Assembly: GCF_023380225.1 (NCBI RefSeq)
Contig: NZ_CP093362.1
Coordinates: forward strand, 992,001 to 1,056,000
Length of the DNA: 64,000 bases
Direction: 5' to 3'
Source: Apilactobacillus apisilvae
Lineage (GTDB): Bacteria; Bacillota; Bacilli; Lactobacillales; Lactobacillaceae
Every line of letters begins with the position of its first letter. The stretch's first letter is position 1. The notes below the pieces were generated by a model. That model had not been told where the DNA came from. It did no database searches and saw only the letters and a list, made by a program, of their open reading frames with translations. Positions 8,059 through 17,907 of this stretch are shown here, piece by piece. The position numbers and the translations under genes were made by a program.

Positions 8059-9300
8059 TTATTGATTCACTTTCAACTGTGATGTATTTTCACTCAACTT
8101 AATATTACCTGTATTTAAATGACCTTCACGATAATATTGAACCTGAATACTAGAACCAACCTTTTGGTCATAAAGGATGCTTCTAATCTGATCCTGACTA
8201 GTAATCTTCTTACCAGCTAATTCAGTAATTACATCGTATTTCTTTAATCCCGAATTAGCAGCAGGACCATTTTTGGTAACATCAAAGACCACAACACCAT
8301 TTTCAACTGATGATGGTAGTTTCAATACAGATTTTTGTTGACTGACAGAAATATTAGATAAATTAATATATCTAATTCCTAGTGCAGGACGTTCAATCTT
8401 ACCATTCTTAACTAATTCATTGATAATCTTAGTAACTTCATTACTTGGAATTGCAAAACCAATTCCTTCAACACTAGTACCTTGGCCATCTGATGATAAT
8501 TTCATTGAGTTAATCCCAATAACTTGGCCAGCTAAGTTAATTAGTGGTCCACCAGAATTACCAGGATTAATAGCAGTATCAGTTTGAATAACTGAAGCCG
8601 TATTACCTGTTTGTTGACCATTAGAACCGGTTAATTGCACTTCACGTTTCTTGGCAGAAATAATACCTTGAGTTAATGAAGAAGCATAAGCTGATCCTAG
8701 CGGAGAACCAATAGCTAATGAAGTTTCACCAACATTGATATTATCTGAATTACCAAAACTAGCAATGTCTTTAATTTGGCTACCATTAATTTTCAGTACC
8801 GCTAAGTCAGTAACTGAGTCACGACCAACAAGTTTGGCTTCTAATTGTTTACCGTTACTTAATAGAATTTGTAATGCTGAAGCACCGGCAACAACGTGAT
8901 TATTAGTAACAATATAAGCGGCATCACCGCTCTTTTTATAAATAACTCCTGAACCTTCACTATTAGCTTCTAGTTCACCAGAATTTTTACTACTATTATT
9001 GTCACTATCTCCAAACATGGATGCAAATGGATTCTCATTAGTTTGTGCGTGTTTTAAATTAATAACTGATACAACTGAATCCTTAACGGCTTTATATGCC
9101 TTTTCAGATTGATTTTGAACATTCACTTTGATGTTAGATGTACCAGTAGTCCCTCCATCATTAGAACCTGTAGGTACAGACGTATCCATCCCTGAATTTT
9201 GGAACATTGAAATTCCACCATAAGTAATTCCACCACCAAGTAATCCTGCAACTAATGCTGCAATCACTACTTTGGGAATCAAGTGATTATTATTTTGCAT
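8059..9300 (-). CDS. htrA: HtrA/DegP-type surface serine protease
   Basis: A 413-residue membrane-anchored serine protease that degrades misfolded exported proteins. One N-terminal membrane segment (residues 9-30) is followed by a Ser/Gly/Asn-rich linker, the trypsin-like domain with catalytic H135 (TNNHVVAGA), D165 (TDLAVLK) and S249 (NPGNSGGPL), and a C-terminal PDZ domain (about 310-400). The start at 9300 is set by GGGAGGATT upstream; a GTG 15 bp earlier overlaps that ribosome site and is rejected. It follows walJ by 75 bp, the usual htrA position at the end of the wal operon in Lactobacillales. Confidence 0.95.
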   Translation of the reverse strand: MQNNNHLIPKVVIAALVAGLLGGGITYGGISMFQNSGMDTSVPTGSNDGGTTGTSNIKVNVQNQSEKAYKAVKDSVVSVINLKHAQTNENPFASMFGDSDNNSSKNSGELEANSEGSGVIYKKSGDAAYIVTNNHVVAGASALQILLSNGKQLEAKLVGRDSVTDLAVLKINGSQIKDIASFGNSDNINVGETSLAIGSPLGSAYASSLTQGIISAKKREVQLTGSNGQQTGNTASVIQTDTAINPGNSGGPLINLAGQVIGINSMKLSSDGQGTSVEGIGFAIPSNEVTKIINELVKNGKIERPALGIRYINLSNISVSQQKSVLKLPSSVENGVVVFDVTKNGPAANSGLKKYDVITELAGKKITSQDQIRSILYDQKVGSSIQVQYYREGHLNTGNIKLSENTSQLKVNQ

Positions 9301-9375
9301 AAATAATCCTCCCACATTTTAACTATATATTTTTATTATAACTTTAAAACTTAAAATTAGCTAAAAAAAGCCTTT

Positions 9376-10188
9376 TTATAAATTATAAATTGGTGATGCT
9401 TTCTCGACGTCAGTATCCAATAAATCAAAATCGTTTCCAACACCAAAATCATTTTCTTCTAACATTGAACTTACTGTTAAATGAGCTAATTCCTTCACAT
9501 TATTATGATGGCTACGATGTCCAATAAAAATATGCTGAGTATCATTACCAATACAATTCATCAAAGCATTGGCACCAGACTCATTAGATAAATGCCCTTC
9601 ATCCCCCATAATTCTTTGTTTTAATGACCATGGGTATTCACCACTTCTAAGCATTTCTAAGTCATGGTTACATTCAAAAACATAAGCATTAGCATCTTTA
9701 ATTACACCTAAGATTTTATCAGATACATATCCGACATCAGTAATTACAACAAAACTACTATTATTATGATGAAAATTATAGAATTGAGCTCTAGCAGCAT
9801 CGTGTGAAACGGCGAAGCTTTCAATATCTAAGTCGCCAAATGAAATTGTCATATTAGGTGGAAAAATATTTTTTTGTGAGCTGGAAACTTTTCCAATTGT
9901 TGAAGCCATCGCATCCCACGTTTCTTGATTAGCATAAACATTTATTTGGGGATATTTTCTAGCCAAGATTCCAACACCCTTACTATGATCGGTGTGTTCA
10001 TGACTAACCAATAGCATATCAACATCAGCTAAATCGCGGTTAATAGAATTCATTAACTTTTTGATTCGAATGCCACTTAAACCAGCATCCAATAAAACTT
10101 TATGCTGATTAGTTTCAATATAGGTAACATTTCCACCACTTCCACTGGATAGGACACTAATTTTCATAGAATCAGCATCATTTTTCAT
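9376..10188 (-). CDS. walJ: WalJ (YycJ) metallo-beta-lactamase-fold hydrolase
   Basis: A 270-residue MBL-fold protein with the metal motif H63-E-H65-T-D67-H68 and later 'FAVSHDAA', 'LLDAG' and 'HRSHHN' ligand regions. The family acts as a nuclease in cell-wall/DNA-replication coordination and is always coupled to walRK. The start at 10188 is chosen because GAGG lies eight bases upstream; an earlier TTG overlapping the walI stop has no ribosome site. It is fourth after walK in the gene order K-H-I-J. Confidence 0.93.
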   Translation of the reverse strand: MKNDADSMKISVLSSGSGGNVTYIETNQHKVLLDAGLSGIRIKKLMNSINRDLADVDMLLVSHEHTDHSKGVGILARKYPQINVYANQETWDAMASTIGKVSSSQKNIFPPNMTISFGDLDIESFAVSHDAARAQFYNFHHNNSSFVVITDVGYVSDKILGVIKDANAYVFECNHDLEMLRSGEYPWSLKQRIMGDEGHLSNESGANALMNCIGNDTQHIFIGHRSHHNNVKELAHLTVSSMLEENDFGVGNDFDLLDTDVEKASPIYNL

Positions 10189-10217
10189 TCGCAAGTCCTC
10201 ATTTCTATAATCTAATC

Positions 10218-11054
10218 TCAATTAACACTCTCACTAGCAGATTTGGTACTACCACTACCGTCCAAAATCGCTCCAGTATAAGCATTAATTCTTTTAATGG
10301 TTTCATTTGAAGAATTGTCAGTATTAAAAGAAATCACCCAAGTTGGAATTAACACCTGGTTGTCCTTAATTGATAATAACCTAGTGTAATACAAATGAAT
10401 CCAATTAATTTTAGAATTATTAGGAATTTCATTATACTGATACAACCAAACTAATGATCTTGTTTTAGAAATAACATCGGATTTTTCACGAAGAATCTTA
10501 ATATCATCCAAGTAACTTTGAGTATAACCAGTTAGTAAATGATCGTCACTAATATCAAATTGAATTTTTCCACGAGTACTTGAATAAACATGCCTATCCT
10601 CAGCTTTTTGCAGATAAACAATTGCATTACTATTGGACAAACTCTTACTATATTCATAATCATTTCCATGAGAAACGAAGCTAGATTGCTTAATTAATTG
10701 ATTTAATTTATCAACCGTATCATCAATATTGTCAGATATATAAATTTGACGTTTAAAGTTACTTCTTAAAATATTATTACTATAAGATGTTTTTTGATTA
10801 TCTAAGTTCTTAGCATCTTTTTCTAAACTATTGTTTAAAGTGGCGGATAAATAATACCCAGTTAATTTATTTTCTGATAAATTGGGTTTGATATTAATTT
10901 GATCATTCTGCATCTGTTTAACAATATCACTATCATTACCCTGATTAATATTTTCACTTTGTAGTGAAGCATTTTGATGAAACATTGAAAACAAAAAAAT
11001 ATCAATCATTACAAAAATAACCAAAAATATTAGCTGAATCTTTTTAAAATCCAT
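10218..11054 (-). CDS. walI: WalI (YycI) regulatory membrane protein
   Basis: A 278-residue protein with one N-terminal membrane helix (residues 7-24) and an extracytoplasmic YycI domain. The C-terminal part 'IPTWVISFNTDNSS...RINAYTGAILDG' is the typical ending. Together with WalH it contacts the membrane segments of WalK and tunes the kinase. It lies 19 bp after walH and is preceded by a GGGGTGAG ribosome site. Confidence 0.9.
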   Translation of the reverse strand: MDFKKIQLIFLVIFVMIDIFLFSMFHQNASLQSENINQGNDSDIVKQMQNDQINIKPNLSENKLTGYYLSATLNNSLEKDAKNLDNQKTSYSNNILRSNFKRQIYISDNIDDTVDKLNQLIKQSSFVSHGNDYEYSKSLSNSNAIVYLQKAEDRHVYSSTRGKIQFDISDDHLLTGYTQSYLDDIKILREKSDVISKTRSLVWLYQYNEIPNNSKINWIHLYYTRLLSIKDNQVLIPTWVISFNTDNSSNETIKRINAYTGAILDGSGSTKSASESVN

Positions 11055-11073
11055 TTAAAGCTCACCCCAATCA

Positions 11074-12378
11074 TTAATATCCGCCTTTGGTAATCATTTG
11101 ATTATAATTCTCCCAATGTCCGTAATAACTAACAAACCATGTTGGCTGTAAAGTTACTAATATATTCGAAGATTTAGAATTGTTCCATTGATAACCTAGC
11201 TCAATTGAGCCAATTTTATCAGTATCAAAGCCTCTATCTTTCAAATTTTTAAACACATCTTTAGTAGATGGAAGTTTAATTTCATCCCTACCTGTAGGAA
11301 CCGGTATTTGTAAACTATTAGTCGAGAAGTTATATCTTAAAGATGTATTATCGACTAATTTCATTTGGATTGCACCATATTTATTTTGATTAAATATTGG
11401 AAAACCTTCAACATAGTTACGATATGTTACAGATGATGATTTATTATCATAAGCAAAATATCTAAGGTTACTCAAATTATCTGCAGAATTCATTTTAGCA
11501 ACATTTTTATAGGCATCAGTCAAAAATTGAGTGAAATTAGTTGAAATTGAATTGGAATGGCTATCAAAGTAAGATGCATCCCCATTATTATTAAAAGTTA
11601 ATTGCTTGGAAGACTGATTACCATAAACAATCGAATTACGGTGGCGCCTTGTACTAAAGTTTTGTGAGTCAGATAATAAACGGTTAACATAATAACTTTG
11701 TTGAATCTTATTAATTAAATAACCATACTGTGGCATCTTAAATGATTGATCAAAACTAATAAAAGGACTATTTTTACGCAAACCAATTGTAATTGGAATT
11801 TGACCGACGTTATTTTTAATTGCATTTTTAATACTATCAACATTAGTATCTTTGAAATGATACTTATATATTGAATAATCACTATCTCTCAACAAATAAA
11901 TATCATTACTATCATCCAAAGGAATTATAATGCGATTAATATCATAATTATCGGAGCTCTTTAAAGAAGTTCCTAAAAACTCACTAAATATTTTTAATGA
12001 GATCTTATCTGGATAATTTAACAGAATTGAATCTTTATACTGAAGCATTTTCATATAATTAAGCTTATTATTATGTGAAGTTTGTTCATAAGAAGTATTT
12101 TTATAATGCTTAATTTGATTTCCAATTTCAGAAATTAAATTGACCGAGTGATTAGTCAACATATATTGGTTACTATCGCCATCAGTTTGAATCACTTGAG
12201 TTGGTGAATAAACATTCGAAATTTGTTTATTATCTATTGCTGGCTGACCGTTAGTAACTTTATTAGACTGTTTAGTCTCATAATGGGCTGGATTAATCCA
12301 AATTGAAGATGACAATACTACACTGATAACCACTGCAATCGTTAGTAGTCCAGGTAAAATTAATTTTTTAATTTTCAT
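11074..12378 (-). CDS. walH: WalH (YycH) regulatory membrane protein
   Basis: A 434-residue protein with one N-terminal membrane helix (about 5-25) and a large Asn/Ser-rich external YycH region. It is the WalK partner encoded between walK and walI. The start at 12378 (MKIKKLILPG) follows AGGAGG nine bases upstream and overlaps the 3' end of walK by 11 bp, which implies translational coupling. A TTG upstream overlaps the ribosome site and is not used. Sequence conservation in this family is low, so the call rests on position, topology and the PTGRDEI-type C-terminal region. Confidence 0.9.
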   Translation of the reverse strand: MKIKKLILPGLLTIAVVISVVLSSSIWINPAHYETKQSNKVTNGQPAIDNKQISNVYSPTQVIQTDGDSNQYMLTNHSVNLISEIGNQIKHYKNTSYEQTSHNNKLNYMKMLQYKDSILLNYPDKISLKIFSEFLGTSLKSSDNYDINRIIIPLDDSNDIYLLRDSDYSIYKYHFKDTNVDSIKNAIKNNVGQIPITIGLRKNSPFISFDQSFKMPQYGYLINKIQQSYYVNRLLSDSQNFSTRRHRNSIVYGNQSSKQLTFNNNGDASYFDSHSNSISTNFTQFLTDAYKNVAKMNSADNLSNLRYFAYDNKSSSVTYRNYVEGFPIFNQNKYGAIQMKLVDNTSLRYNFSTNSLQIPVPTGRDEIKLPSTKDVFKNLKDRGFDTDKIGSIELGYQWNNSKSSNILVTLQPTWFVSYYGHWENYNQMITKGGY

Positions 12379-14218
12379 CCCATAAGTCCTCCTCAATTGG
12401 TTCGTATGGTAAAGCGATATAGAAAGTTGATCCTTTATTTTCGGTACTTTCTACCCAAATACGGCCACCCAATGCTTGAATAACTTCTTTAGAAATTGCC
12501 AAACCTAACCCAGTTCCACCTTGTGCTCTAGAACGAGCTTTATCAACACGATAGAAACGGTCAAATATATGAGGAATTGAACTACGTGGAATTCCTAAGC
12601 CTTGATCTTTAACACTTAAAATTACATTATTATGAGTTTCATATAAAGAACAGATAATTGATCCACCATCAGGAGAATACTTAATTGCATTGTTCATTAA
12701 ATTATCAATAACTTGGGTGAACCTATCAGTATCAACCTCGACCCATAAATCAATCTTAGTAAATTTGCGAATAATATTGTAGTTTTTTGTATTTTGCTTA
12801 TCATCATCATTTTTTATAATCATATCAAAGCGGTCTAGGATATAGTTAAATAACTCTTTTATATTAACTAGTTCTTTATTAATTTTTTGTGTGTTGGAAT
12901 CCATACGAGATAGTGTTAGCAAGTCGTTAATCATTCTAATCATTCGATCAGTTTCATCTTGAGTAACTTTTAAAAATTTAGGCGCAATTAATTCATCTTT
13001 CCAAGCACCGTCTTGTAGTGCTTCAATGTATGAATGAACACTAGTTAGTGGAGTTCTTAACTCGTGTGAAACATTAGAAACGAATTGTTTTCGGTCATTA
13101 TCAATTTTTTGTTGTTCAGTAACATCATGCAAAACACAAACTAATCCGGAAACAAAACCAGATTCTCGTTGAATTAATGAAAAATGAGCATGCAAAATCA
13201 AATCGCGTTGATTATCAGAACGATCAATAATAGTTTCATCTGGATTTTCAATAATTTCTCTCAAATTATATTCATCCGCAATACCTAAAACATCCAAAAT
13301 AGATCTATCAATTGCTTCAGATTCAGTAGTTTCAAGTGAAGCAGCAGCTTCATCATTCATGATAATGACTTTTCCACGACGATCAGTAGCAATAACTCCA
13401 TCAGTCATGTTTGTTAATACTGAATCTAATCGTTGTCGTTCAGATTCAGTAGACTCCTGAGACTCCTCAACTTTGATTGATAAATTATTAACAGCATTGG
13501 CTAACTGTCCCAATTCGTCACGACCATAAACATGAACTTGACCGGAGTAGTCACCTTTTGCAATTTGTAATGTTTGTTGTTTCATTTCATCAATTGGCTT
13601 AGTAATTGCTCTAGAAATGACAATCGAAATTAACAATCCTGCTAAAATAGCTACTAAAGCAGCTGCCACATAAATCAAAGTAATTTGATTAATTTCTTTA
13701 TAAACCGAATCTAAATTAGCATGAACATAAACAACCCCTACTAACTCATTATTACTACTTTTAATTAGAGGTGTAATAACAGTATAGTATCGAGAATTAT
13801 TGCTAAGGTCACCTTTAATTGCATTATAAGGTTGACGACTAACTAATGCATTTTTAATATCTGGATTAAAGTTTTTTTGGCCAACATGACTTTGATTACC
13901 ACTCTCGTTAGTTCCACGAACCGTATTCTTAGCATCAACTACTTCAACTTCAGTTGAATTCTTATTATCAATATCTGATAGTAAAGAGCTAATTCCTAAA
14001 TTGGCTTTACTTGTGTTGGTTTTTGACAGTTCATTAATTAAGGTTGTATTTACATATGTTGGAAGTTGAACTTGTTTTTTGTATGAATCAACATTTTTAT
14101 TTTCTAATTGATTAACAAATACAGCTCCAACAATTTCTAAAGTTACTAATAAAATTAACGCTAAAACCAGCGCAATCTTAAAATGAATTGATTGGAAATA
14201 CTTAATTTTATTATTCAC
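12368..14218 (-). CDS. walK: WalK essential cell-wall sensor histidine kinase
   Basis: A 616-residue kinase that controls peptidoglycan turnover with WalR. In order: TM1 (14-36), an extracellular Cache-like domain (37-178), TM2 (181-203), HAMP (204-256), PAS (262-370), HisKA with the phosphorylated H385 in 'SNVSHELRTPLTSV', and HATPase with 'NAIKYSP', 'DQGLGIP' and 'GGTGLGLAIS'. The start is GTG with GGAG nine bases upstream. In the PAS domain the staphylococcal zinc ligands are partly kept: the HDVTE motif (H364, E368) and D273 are present, but the residue matching the fourth ligand (His271 in S. aureus) is N270. Confidence 0.97.
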   Translation of the reverse strand: MNNKIKYFQSIHFKIALVLALILLVTLEIVGAVFVNQLENKNVDSYKKQVQLPTYVNTTLINELSKTNTSKANLGISSLLSDIDNKNSTEVEVVDAKNTVRGTNESGNQSHVGQKNFNPDIKNALVSRQPYNAIKGDLSNNSRYYTVITPLIKSSNNELVGVVYVHANLDSVYKEINQITLIYVAAALVAILAGLLISIVISRAITKPIDEMKQQTLQIAKGDYSGQVHVYGRDELGQLANAVNNLSIKVEESQESTESERQRLDSVLTNMTDGVIATDRRGKVIIMNDEAAASLETTESEAIDRSILDVLGIADEYNLREIIENPDETIIDRSDNQRDLILHAHFSLIQRESGFVSGLVCVLHDVTEQQKIDNDRKQFVSNVSHELRTPLTSVHSYIEALQDGAWKDELIAPKFLKVTQDETDRMIRMINDLLTLSRMDSNTQKINKELVNIKELFNYILDRFDMIIKNDDDKQNTKNYNIIRKFTKIDLWVEVDTDRFTQVIDNLMNNAIKYSPDGGSIICSLYETHNNVILSVKDQGLGIPRSSIPHIFDRFYRVDKARSRAQGGTGLGLAISKEVIQALGGRIWVESTENKGSTFYIALPYEPIEEDLWDEN

Positions 14219-14250
14219 TGTAAAATACTCCTTATCGAATAATCAAAAGA

Positions 14251-14958
14251 TTATTCATTTTCTGAATTTCTTAGGTAGTATCCCACTCCACGTCTAGTTA
14301 TTAACCAGATTGGATGACTAGGACTATCTTCAATTTTTTCTCTTAATCGACGAACAGTGACATCAACAGTTCTTACATCACCAAAGTAATCGTAACCCCA
14401 TACAGTTTGCAATAAATGTTCACGGGTCATAACTTGACCAATGTGCTGTGCTAAATAGTGTAGTAATTCAAACTCACGGTGAGTTAATTCAATATTTTCA
14501 CCACTTTTAGTTACAGTATAAGCTTCCGGATGAATAACTAAATCACCAATTTTAATATCTTTATTTTCATCATCTTTAGATTGAGCATTTTCATTGCTAG
14601 ATTGTCTTCTTAAATTAGCTTTTACTCGCGCTACTAATTCACGGTTAGAAAATGGTTTTGTAACATAATCATCAGCACCCAATTCTAGTCCCAGTACCTT
14701 ATCCAATTCGGAATCTTTGGCTGTTACCATAATGATAGGCATATCATGATTTTTTCTAACTTCCCTAGCCACTTCAAGACCATCAACTTTAGGTAACATT
14801 AAGTCTAAAATGATTAAATCAGGGGCATCATCTTCAACTTTTTGAATAGCTTCTTCACCATCGTAGGCTACAGAAACTTCATAACCTTCTTTTTCCAAAT
14901 TAAATTTTTCAATATCTGTGATCGGTTTTTCATCGTCTACTACTAATATCTTTGTCAT
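14251..14958 (-). CDS. walR: WalR essential response regulator
   Basis: A 235-residue OmpR/PhoB-type regulator. The receiver domain has acidic D8-D9, phospho-acceptor D52 (LILDLMLPK) and K81. The C-terminal winged helix ends '[36 protein letters not shown]', which is near-identical across Firmicute WalR proteins. It is the first gene of the leftward walRKHIJ-htrA unit. AAGGAG lies 10 bases before the ATG, and a TATAAT-like element is visible about 110 bp upstream (minus strand). Confidence 0.98.
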   Translation of the reverse strand: MTKILVVDDEKPITDIEKFNLEKEGYEVSVAYDGEEAIQKVEDDAPDLIILDLMLPKVDGLEVAREVRKNHDMPIIMVTAKDSELDKVLGLELGADDYVTKPFSNRELVARVKANLRRQSSNENAQSKDDENKDIKIGDLVIHPEAYTVTKSGENIELTHREFELLHYLAQHIGQVMTREHLLQTVWGYDYFGDVRTVDVTVRRLREKIEDSPSHPIWLITRRGVGYYLRNSENE

Positions 14959-15153
14959 AATAATACTCTCCTTTTACAGGAATAATTTTTTATTTTAAAT
15001 TTGTAAATTTATATTTTAATTTTCAATATAGCTAAGTATTAATTTAGCTAATATTAATTATAACACGCAACCCAAATTCATTTCTTCCAAGTAGGGTTAT
15101 TAAACCAATATGTTATAATTTTAAACTTTTTGTAATATTTTTTATGAAAATGC

Positions 15154-15182
15154 TTGTCAAAATATTTTCTACATGATATTAT
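15154..15182 (+). promoter_or_regulatory. Promoter of tRNA-Lys gene
   Basis: TTGTCA (15154-15159) and TATTAT (15177-15182) are 17 bp apart. Predicted initiation is near 15189, about 30 bp before the tRNA. Confidence 0.6.
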
Positions 15183-15218
15183 ATTATTTGTTGAGTTGAT
15201 AACGACTTACATAGATTT

Positions 15219-15291
15219 GGGCAGTTAGCTCAGTTGGTAGAGCAACGGACTCTTAATCCGTGGGTCCAGGGTTCGAGCCCCTGACTGCCCA
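15219..15291 (+). tRNA. tRNA-Lys (anticodon CTT)
   Basis: A full cloverleaf: acceptor GGGCAGT/ACTGCCC, D-arm AGCTCAGTTGGTAGAGC, anticodon stem ACGGA/TCCGT with loop CTCTTAA (anticodon CTT, reads AAG), and T-arm CAGGG-TTCGAGC-CCCTG. CCA is not encoded; the 73rd base is A. It marks the left edge of the accessory region. No second copy of its 3' end was found in the window. Confidence 0.97.
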
Positions 15292-15301
15292 TAACTGATA
15301 T

Positions 15302-15349
15302 AAAAGCTATTGTAATAAGGACATTAAATCCTGTTGTAATAGCTTTTTT
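15302..15349 (+). terminator. Terminator after tRNA-Lys
   Basis: AAAAGCTATT and AATAGCTTTTTT form the base of an imperfect long hairpin ending in a T-run, 10 bp after the tRNA. Confidence 0.7.
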
Positions 15350-15440
15350 CTTTGTTATAAATATAATATAAACACATATAACTAATTTAAATGGTAACCA
15401 CAAATTTATTAATATATTGTCATGTGGGGCGGGATGACTA

Positions 15441-15465
15441 AGCTACTCTATTGAGTGGCTTTTTT
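15441..15465 (+). terminator. Terminator-like hairpin at the start of the non-coding tract
   Basis: AGCTACTC-TATT-GAGTGGCT (one G-U pair) is followed by T6. No recognisable gene precedes it. Confidence 0.5.
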
Positions 15466-15486
15466 ATTTTGTATAAAAATAGAAAA

Positions 15487-17093
15487 TATTTGTAAAAAGT
15501 TGAACATTTTTACAAATAGCTTATTTTTAAAATACCTTTTATTGCTATTATATAGACGTTTAAAGTAATTATAATGATCTAATAACTTAATAAAAGTTCA
15601 ACTTTTTTCAACCTTTTTAGATAAAAATATGTATATAAGACTCACAAAATACCTTAATTGCAGTATTTCACATTTTTGTGAATAACGTAGCTCTCAAAAT
15701 CAATAAAGAATAATATAACCAGTCTGCCCTATTTAAGGGTCAACCAAAATTAATCGCTTGCCCTAATTTAGAGAAAGCCCATGATATTAGTTATTTAGGT
15801 GCCCTATGTTAGGGCTATCGCATTAAAACAACGTTCAAAGCTCAATGTTTAGCCCTGATTATTGTACAGCTCAAGACTGAGCTCGTTAGGTAATATTGAC
15901 CTTATCGTTGGTTCATACTATCAAAAGTACTAAAACAGTACTCTAGGTCTTAAATACATGCTATAAAGTACGTTGTTGTCTACTTCTCATTGGTATAGAT
16001 AAGCGAAACCACTTTTGGTTTGGGCTAACGGACGCAATTTTGCGTCGGGCTATTCATAATTAACTAATTTGTTAAACAAGACAATAGCAATAAACTAAAT
16101 AACAATGTATTATGGGATTATCCAACATAATTCATATGTTTACGATTCATTGGCTACTGGTTTAATTATCAGTAGCTTTTTTTAGTATCTAACAAGCCAA
16201 TTTAATTCCGCAGCTAAAATTAAGGGGGTGGAGATTTGGCACCCCGCTAATTATCGACCCCCTGCGTACCTATTTTGGGCACATAGATAAAAATATATGA
16301 GGAGTAACTATTCGTTCCTACCTACCGTATTCCACATTTTTGAGGATAACCTGTAAAAGTACGTAGTTATGGGCTTGTTCTATTTTGGAATAATCCAATT
16401 AAGGAGTGTCTAAAACGGACACCCCTTTAATAATTACAATGATCCATAGAACTAGGTAGCAAAGTACGACCTAGAATAACGATTCGTTCTCCCAGTTGCC
16501 CATTTGGGGAACTTGGTAAGGAGTATGTAACTTAAATACACCCTAATAAAATACAAAGGGGGTCTCCATTTTGGTGACCCCTTAATACAGTCGTAAAACA
16601 CGACACAATTACATAAAATCAAGCCGTAATTATCCGTAGTAAAAGTTGCATTCATGTATGCACTCATATATTTAATGTATACACAAATAGAAACCTATAT
16701 AAAGGCAATCATGGTCAATATATTAAACAGTTGCACCTAAAATTCAAACGAGGTTTATCGCTATTTTTATGTATGCAATGAAGTACCAATTTAGTACCCC
16801 ATTAAAATTACTAAAACGGACAACAACAAATTATCAGAAACCCATTTAGGATTATGACTAAAACTACAAAGGACAAAAATGTCCGCCACGATATAAAATG
16901 GGTCTGCTCAATTTTACGCATACCCACATAAACATTAATCTAATAGCATTCTGACCGTTTCTTGATTATCCAATAACGGTGAATTAAACTACTTTGAATT
17001 ATACAAAAACAGGCTGGCTTAATTTTCAGCTACCCTATGGCAACCAACTGGCAACCAATAGCGATATAAATTCTGATAACGCACTTTTGCGTT
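15487..17093. other. Hairpin-rich non-coding tract between tRNA-Lys and the toxSAS-Panacea pair
   Basis: About 1.6 kb without a believable gene on either strand. It holds many short inverted repeats with small A/T-rich loops: 12-bp arms at 15487-15518, and arms of 5-8 bp at 15667-15682, 15801-15815, 15869-15882, 15926-15942, 16006-16021, 16031-16046, 16225-16245, 16401-16427, 16452-16474, 16496-16513, 16558-16581, 16590-16604, 16647-16662, 16871-16884, 16954-16980 and 17078-17093. Several stems are GC-rich (GACGCA/TGCGTC, GCCCTA/TAGGGC), unlike the flanks. A few such hairpins are expected by chance. It may be a structured RNA, a DNA-level element, or decayed mobile DNA. Confidence 0.5.
16153..16183 (+). 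terminator. Terminator-like hairpin inside the non-coding tract
   Basis: GCTACTG and CAGTAGC pair around a 10-base loop and run into T7. It would end a plus-strand transcript covering the first half of the tract, if one exists. Confidence 0.55.
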
Positions 17094-17159
17094 TTCTAAA
17101 TTAATAAACAAAAAGGCATACTCAAAATTGAATACACCCTTTTATATTTATATAAAATT

Positions 17160-17858
17160 TTAGTTACCTATTTTCTCAACATTATGATACTTTAATATAT
17201 CACTATCTGAAATACGTTTATTTAGCCCTTTTACATAATTTTTTTGCCATGGGGACCCATTCTTATGTGTAAGATCTATTAATTCCTTGGTACTTTTATT
17301 ACCATATATCTTTATAATTTTTTCTAATGAAGAAAAAATATCATTGGAATTATCAGAAAACAATAATTTGTCAATTGATTCATTTATATTTGGTAAATCA
17401 GAACGAATGCGACAATATCTAGATTTAGGTTCAACTGGTCCATATTGCCATGCATCAAATTTTTGTGGAAATAGACTTTTGTGAGTCATTTCTAAAAAAT
17501 CAGAATAAACAAAGTATAATAATTTTTCCATTTTTTTAAAGTCTGAAGAAAATCCTATCTTACCTAAAAGATAACTACAAATATCTGATGATGAGATTTT
17601 TGTTTCTTTAGATAGAAATTCACCAAATTCATCAATATTCTCAATACATTTTACATTAGAAAAATAAGGATCCATATCAATAACAGAAGACCAACTTGCA
17701 TAATCTGTAGATAAAACATGCGTACTTATTTCATAATTAGAAAATCTTTCAAATATATCATTATGGTGTTTTTTTAATAACTCGACATTTGAAGATGAAA
17801 AATGGTAAGCAAAAGGTTCTTTATTGCGTAATTTAACCAGTTCTATTAAATGAAACAT
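17160..17858 (-). CDS. Panacea (DUF4065/SocA-like) antitoxin, partner of toxSAS
   Basis: A 232-residue protein. The first ~95 residues are an unrecognised N-terminal region. The rest matches the Panacea domain: 'MEKLLYFVYSDFLEM...FDAWQYGPVEP' (W-x-Y-GPV core) and 'KELIDLTHKNGSPWQKN' (TH...PW signature). Panacea proteins neutralise many unrelated toxins, with the variable extra region giving specificity; small alarmone synthetase toxins are among the known partners. It lies 50 bp downstream of such a gene, with its own ribosome site AAAGGTGGGG. It is a cytoplasmic antitoxin by family knowledge; the pairing is inferred from adjacency. Confidence 0.82.
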   Translation of the reverse strand: MFHLIELVKLRNKEPFAYHFSSSNVELLKKHHNDIFERFSNYEISTHVLSTDYASWSSVIDMDPYFSNVKCIENIDEFGEFLSKETKISSSDICSYLLGKIGFSSDFKKMEKLLYFVYSDFLEMTHKSLFPQKFDAWQYGPVEPKSRYCRIRSDLPNINESIDKLLFSDNSNDIFSSLEKIIKIYGNKSTKELIDLTHKNGSPWQKNYVKGLNKRISDSDILKYHNVEKIGN

Positions 17859-17907
17859 TTAATCCCCACCTTTCTAGAGATAGATTAACATAAATAATTT
17901 ATTTTTT

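Noticed and set aside
15219..15291. tRNA-Lys as an attachment site of an integrated element
   Set aside because: No second copy of the tRNA 3' end and no integrase found in the window, so this was not called.
16452..16667. 71-codon minus-strand open frame in the hairpin-rich tract
   Set aside because: No ribosome site, odd composition, and it crosses several hairpins; treated as chance.
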